Part shown: piece after piece, positions 14,810 through 16,248 of the stretch | Numbering within the stretch: position 1 is the stretch's first letter | How the letters are laid out: each line of letters opens with the position of its first letter | Assembly: GCA_023474015.1 (NCBI GenBank) | Contig: JAMCYN010000117.1 | Location: forward strand, 1-16,248 | Direction: 5' to 3' | DNA length: 16,248 nt | Origin: Armatimonadota bacterium | GTDB lineage: Bacteria; Armatimonadota; UBA5829 | Made by a program: the position numbers and the translations under genes | The notes under the pieces: model-generated | What the model was told of the DNA's origin: nothing | What the model saw: only the letters and a program-made list of their open reading frames with translations | The model's database searches: none

Positions 14810-16114
14810 ATGACCTATGAACAGACGCTGGAGTACCTTGACGGGCTCCTGAAGTTCGGAATAAGGTTCGGACTCGAACGTATCACGGCACTGTGTGATG
14901 CGTTCGACAACCCTCAAAGTCGGCTCCGTGTGATCCATGTCGGCGGCACCAACGGCAAGGGCTCGACCTGCACATTCGCGGCCTCGATCCTGCGTGAGGC
15001 GGGATACCGCACCGGCCTGTATCTCTCACCCTATGTCCACGACTTACGCGAACGCATCCAGATCGACGGCGCAATGATCCCGAAATCCGACTTCGCCGGG
15101 ATCATCAGCGAGATCAAACCCGTGGCCGACAAGATCGGCAAAACCGACCTCGGCGAGGTGACGGAGTTCGAGGTAAAGACAATGGCCGCGTATCTCTACT
15201 TCGCCCGCGCTCAGGTGGACTTCGCGGTCCTGGAGGTCGGAATGGGCGGCCGTTTCGATGCAACCAACCTCGTCCACCCGCTGGTCGCTGTCATCACCAA
15301 CATAGCCTTGGATCACACCGAGCGCCTGGGCGAAACAATCGAAGAGATCGCCTTCGAGAAGGCCGGTATCGTGAAAACTGGGAGCATCCTGGTGACCGCC
15401 GTCGACGACGAGCGCGCCTGGCGTGTGATCCTCAACCGCTGCCGCGAACAAGGCGCCGAGGTTTGGAGGGTAATCAAGTCTAAACCGGACAAGACCGGTT
15501 CGCCCTCGGCGGACGTTCAACTCCGCTACAACAGCAGGGGTGATCACTTTTCGTTGCGACGCGGGGAGCGCGTGATACTCGGCCTCAAGCCGGGACTTAT
15601 CGGCGAGTTTCAACATGTTAACGCCGCAACCGCCGTCTCGGCCATTCTCGCGCTTGAGAAGTATGAGGTCCGCATCTCGGAAAGGGCGATCTCGACGGGT
15701 GTCGCTAACGCTTACATACCTGGCCGGATGGAGATATTGCGGGACAAGCCCACGCTCGTCATCGACGGCGCGCACAACCCGGACGCCGCGCGTACCCTGG
15801 CGAAATCGATCAACGAAAACTTCCGCTACGAAAAGCTGATTCTCGTGATCGGCATGCTGGGCACTCACTCCGCGGAGGGGGTCCTTTCGTACCTCGCGCC
15901 GCTCGCCTCCACAATAATTGCCACGCAGTCGCAGTGGTCCAAGGCTCTTCCCGCGGGTGATTTGGCCGACGCCGCCCGCAAGTTCACCGACCAGGTGGAG
16001 ATTGCGGAACCAGTCCCCGCTGCCGTCGCCCGCGCGCTCGAAATAGCCGGTGAAAACGACCTTATTCTCGTCACTGGGTCATTTTATACGATTGGAGAAG
16101 TCAATCTGGATTGA
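14810..16114 (+). CDS. folC: Folylpolyglutamate synthase / dihydrofolate synthase (FolC)
   Basis: FolC adds glutamate to dihydropteroate and to folates using ATP, making dihydrofolate and its polyglutamates in the cytoplasm. The protein has 434 residues, normal for the family. The P-loop HVGGTNGKGST is at about residues 43-53. SPYVHDLRERI, LEVGMGGRFDATN, ITNIALDHTERLG, EKAGIVK and IDGAHNPDA follow in the standard Mur-ligase order. The frame is open from 14762, but the ATG at 14810 starts MTYEQTLEYL, the usual FolC beginning, and avoids overlap with the upstream gene. The 2-nt gap implies co-transcription and translational coupling with the BioD-like gene; no strong ribosome-binding site of its own is seen. 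Folate and one-carbon metabolism do not obviously connect to the sugar operon. Confidence 0.96.
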   Translation: MTYEQTLEYLDGLLKFGIRFGLERITALCDAFDNPQSRLRVIHVGGTNGKGSTCTFAASILREAGYRTGLYLSPYVHDLRERIQIDGAMIPKSDFAGIISEIKPVADKIGKTDLGEVTEFEVKTMAAYLYFARAQVDFAVLEVGMGGRFDATNLVHPLVAVITNIALDHTERLGETIEEIAFEKAGIVKTGSILVTAVDDERAWRVILNRCREQGAEVWRVIKSKPDKTGSPSADVQLRYNSRGDHFSLRRGERVILGLKPGLIGEFQHVNAATAVSAILALEKYEVRISERAISTGVANAYIPGRMEILRDKPTLVIDGAHNPDAARTLAKSINENFRYEKLILVIGMLGTHSAEGVLSYLAPLASTIIATQSQWSKALPAGDLADAARKFTDQVEIAEPVPAAVARALEIAGENDLILVTGSFYTIGEVNLD

Positions 16115-16139
16115 GGATTTTATAATTGATAAGGGTAAA

Positions 16140-16158
16140 CCCCCGGCTTTGCCGGGGG
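16140..16158 (+). terminator. GC-rich hairpin after folC
   Basis: CCCCCGGC (16140-16147) and GCCGGGGG (16151-16158) form a perfect 8-bp stem with a TTT loop, 26 bases after the folC stop. No T-run follows on the plus strand. It probably stops or stabilises the folC transcript. Confidence 0.55.
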
Positions 16159-16169
16159 ACTCTCAAAGT

Positions 16170-16198
16170 TTGACATATGCTGGAGTCGTCCATCATGC
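16170..16198 (+). promoter_or_regulatory. Candidate promoter for the gene at the right edge
   Basis: A perfect TTGACA (16170-16175) is followed after 15 bases by CATCAT (16191-16196, four of six) or after 17 bases by TCATGC. It stands between the folC hairpin and the ribosome-binding site near 16228-16232. The decamer CTCAAAGTTT just before it (16162-16171) is repeated at 16213-16222. Confidence 0.35.
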
Positions 16199-16248
16199 TT
16201 TTTCAGGAACCGCTCAAAGTTTCTGAAAGGAGCATTACATGGACGACT
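16184..16248 (+). repeat. Long imperfect hairpin spanning the start of the next gene
   Basis: The 5' arm (16184-16206) and 3' arm (16223-16248) pair over about 20 bp in three blocks: AGTCGTCCAT with ATGGACGACT, TGCT with AGCA, and TTTCAG with CTGAAA. Small internal loops separate the blocks, and the apical loop is 16 bases. The 3' arm holds the AAAGGAG and ATG of the next frame. In mRNA it would hide the initiation region. It may continue past the window edge. Confidence 0.6.
16239..16248 (+). CDS. Start of a gene running out of the window
   Basis: ATG at 16239 begins MDD and is preceded by AAAGGAG with a 6-base spacing, an excellent ribosome-binding site. Only three codons are inside the window, so the product cannot be named. 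A promoter-like TTGACA and a hairpin over the initiation region precede it, which is common at the left end of insertion sequences; a transposase is one guess. Confidence 0.4.

Noticed and set aside
15044..15868. 274-codon open frame on the minus strand
   Set aside because: It is the antisense shadow of folC, which has full family motifs.

Overview
The window comes from a moderately GC-rich bacterial chromosome. Genes are close-packed and several are translationally coupled. No tRNA, rRNA, CRISPR array or phage module is visible. The phylum cannot be fixed from sequence alone. The split (two-subunit) transketolase, a cytoplasmic GH38 enzyme, a large uncharacterised TIM-barrel glycosidase-like protein and a Planctomycetes-style integrase-core transposase would fit a sugar-degrading lineage such as Armatimonadota or Planctomycetota. 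That placement is a weak inference.

Region 1 (about 118-7674, minus strand) is a six-gene operon. In transcription order it holds transketolase N subunit, transketolase C subunit, an MmsA/IolA-type aldehyde dehydrogenase, a 610-residue glycosidase-like TIM-barrel protein, an RpiB/LacAB-family isomerase and an IolD-like ThDP enzyme. Junctions are 4-nt ATGA overlaps or gaps of 12-37 nt. The set recalls parts of inositol catabolism (IolD, IolA), but no iolB, C, E, G or J homologue is present. It also recalls routes that pair a split transketolase with an RpiB-like isomerase. The RpiB-like protein has lost several classical substrate-binding residues, and the dehydrogenase has unusual residues at two conserved positions. 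I read the operon as a candidate undescribed sugar, polyol or cyclitol degradation pathway and the best novelty lead here.

Region 2 (7675-8295) is the divergent control region. It has two possible promoters and two dyads for the operon. Its right part is a decayed IS3-family element whose right end sits 13 bases before the start codon of the next gene.

Region 3 (8296-11037, plus strand) is a full-length GH38 alpha-mannosidase or mannosylglycerate-hydrolase-like gene. A 16-bp perfect palindrome follows its stop codon.

Region 4 (about 11290-13700) is an insertion-sequence zone. A truncated integrase-core transposase on the minus strand abuts an apparently intact relative on the plus strand. 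About 700 bases with small inverted and direct repeats and one well-initiated 19-codon ORF follow.

Region 5 (13710-16114, plus strand) is a two-gene operon: a BioD-like P-loop/DRTGG-domain protein and FolC, 2 nt apart. A GC-rich hairpin follows. At the window edge there is a TTGACA box and a long imperfect hairpin whose 3' arm holds the ribosome-binding site and start codon of a gene that runs out of the window.
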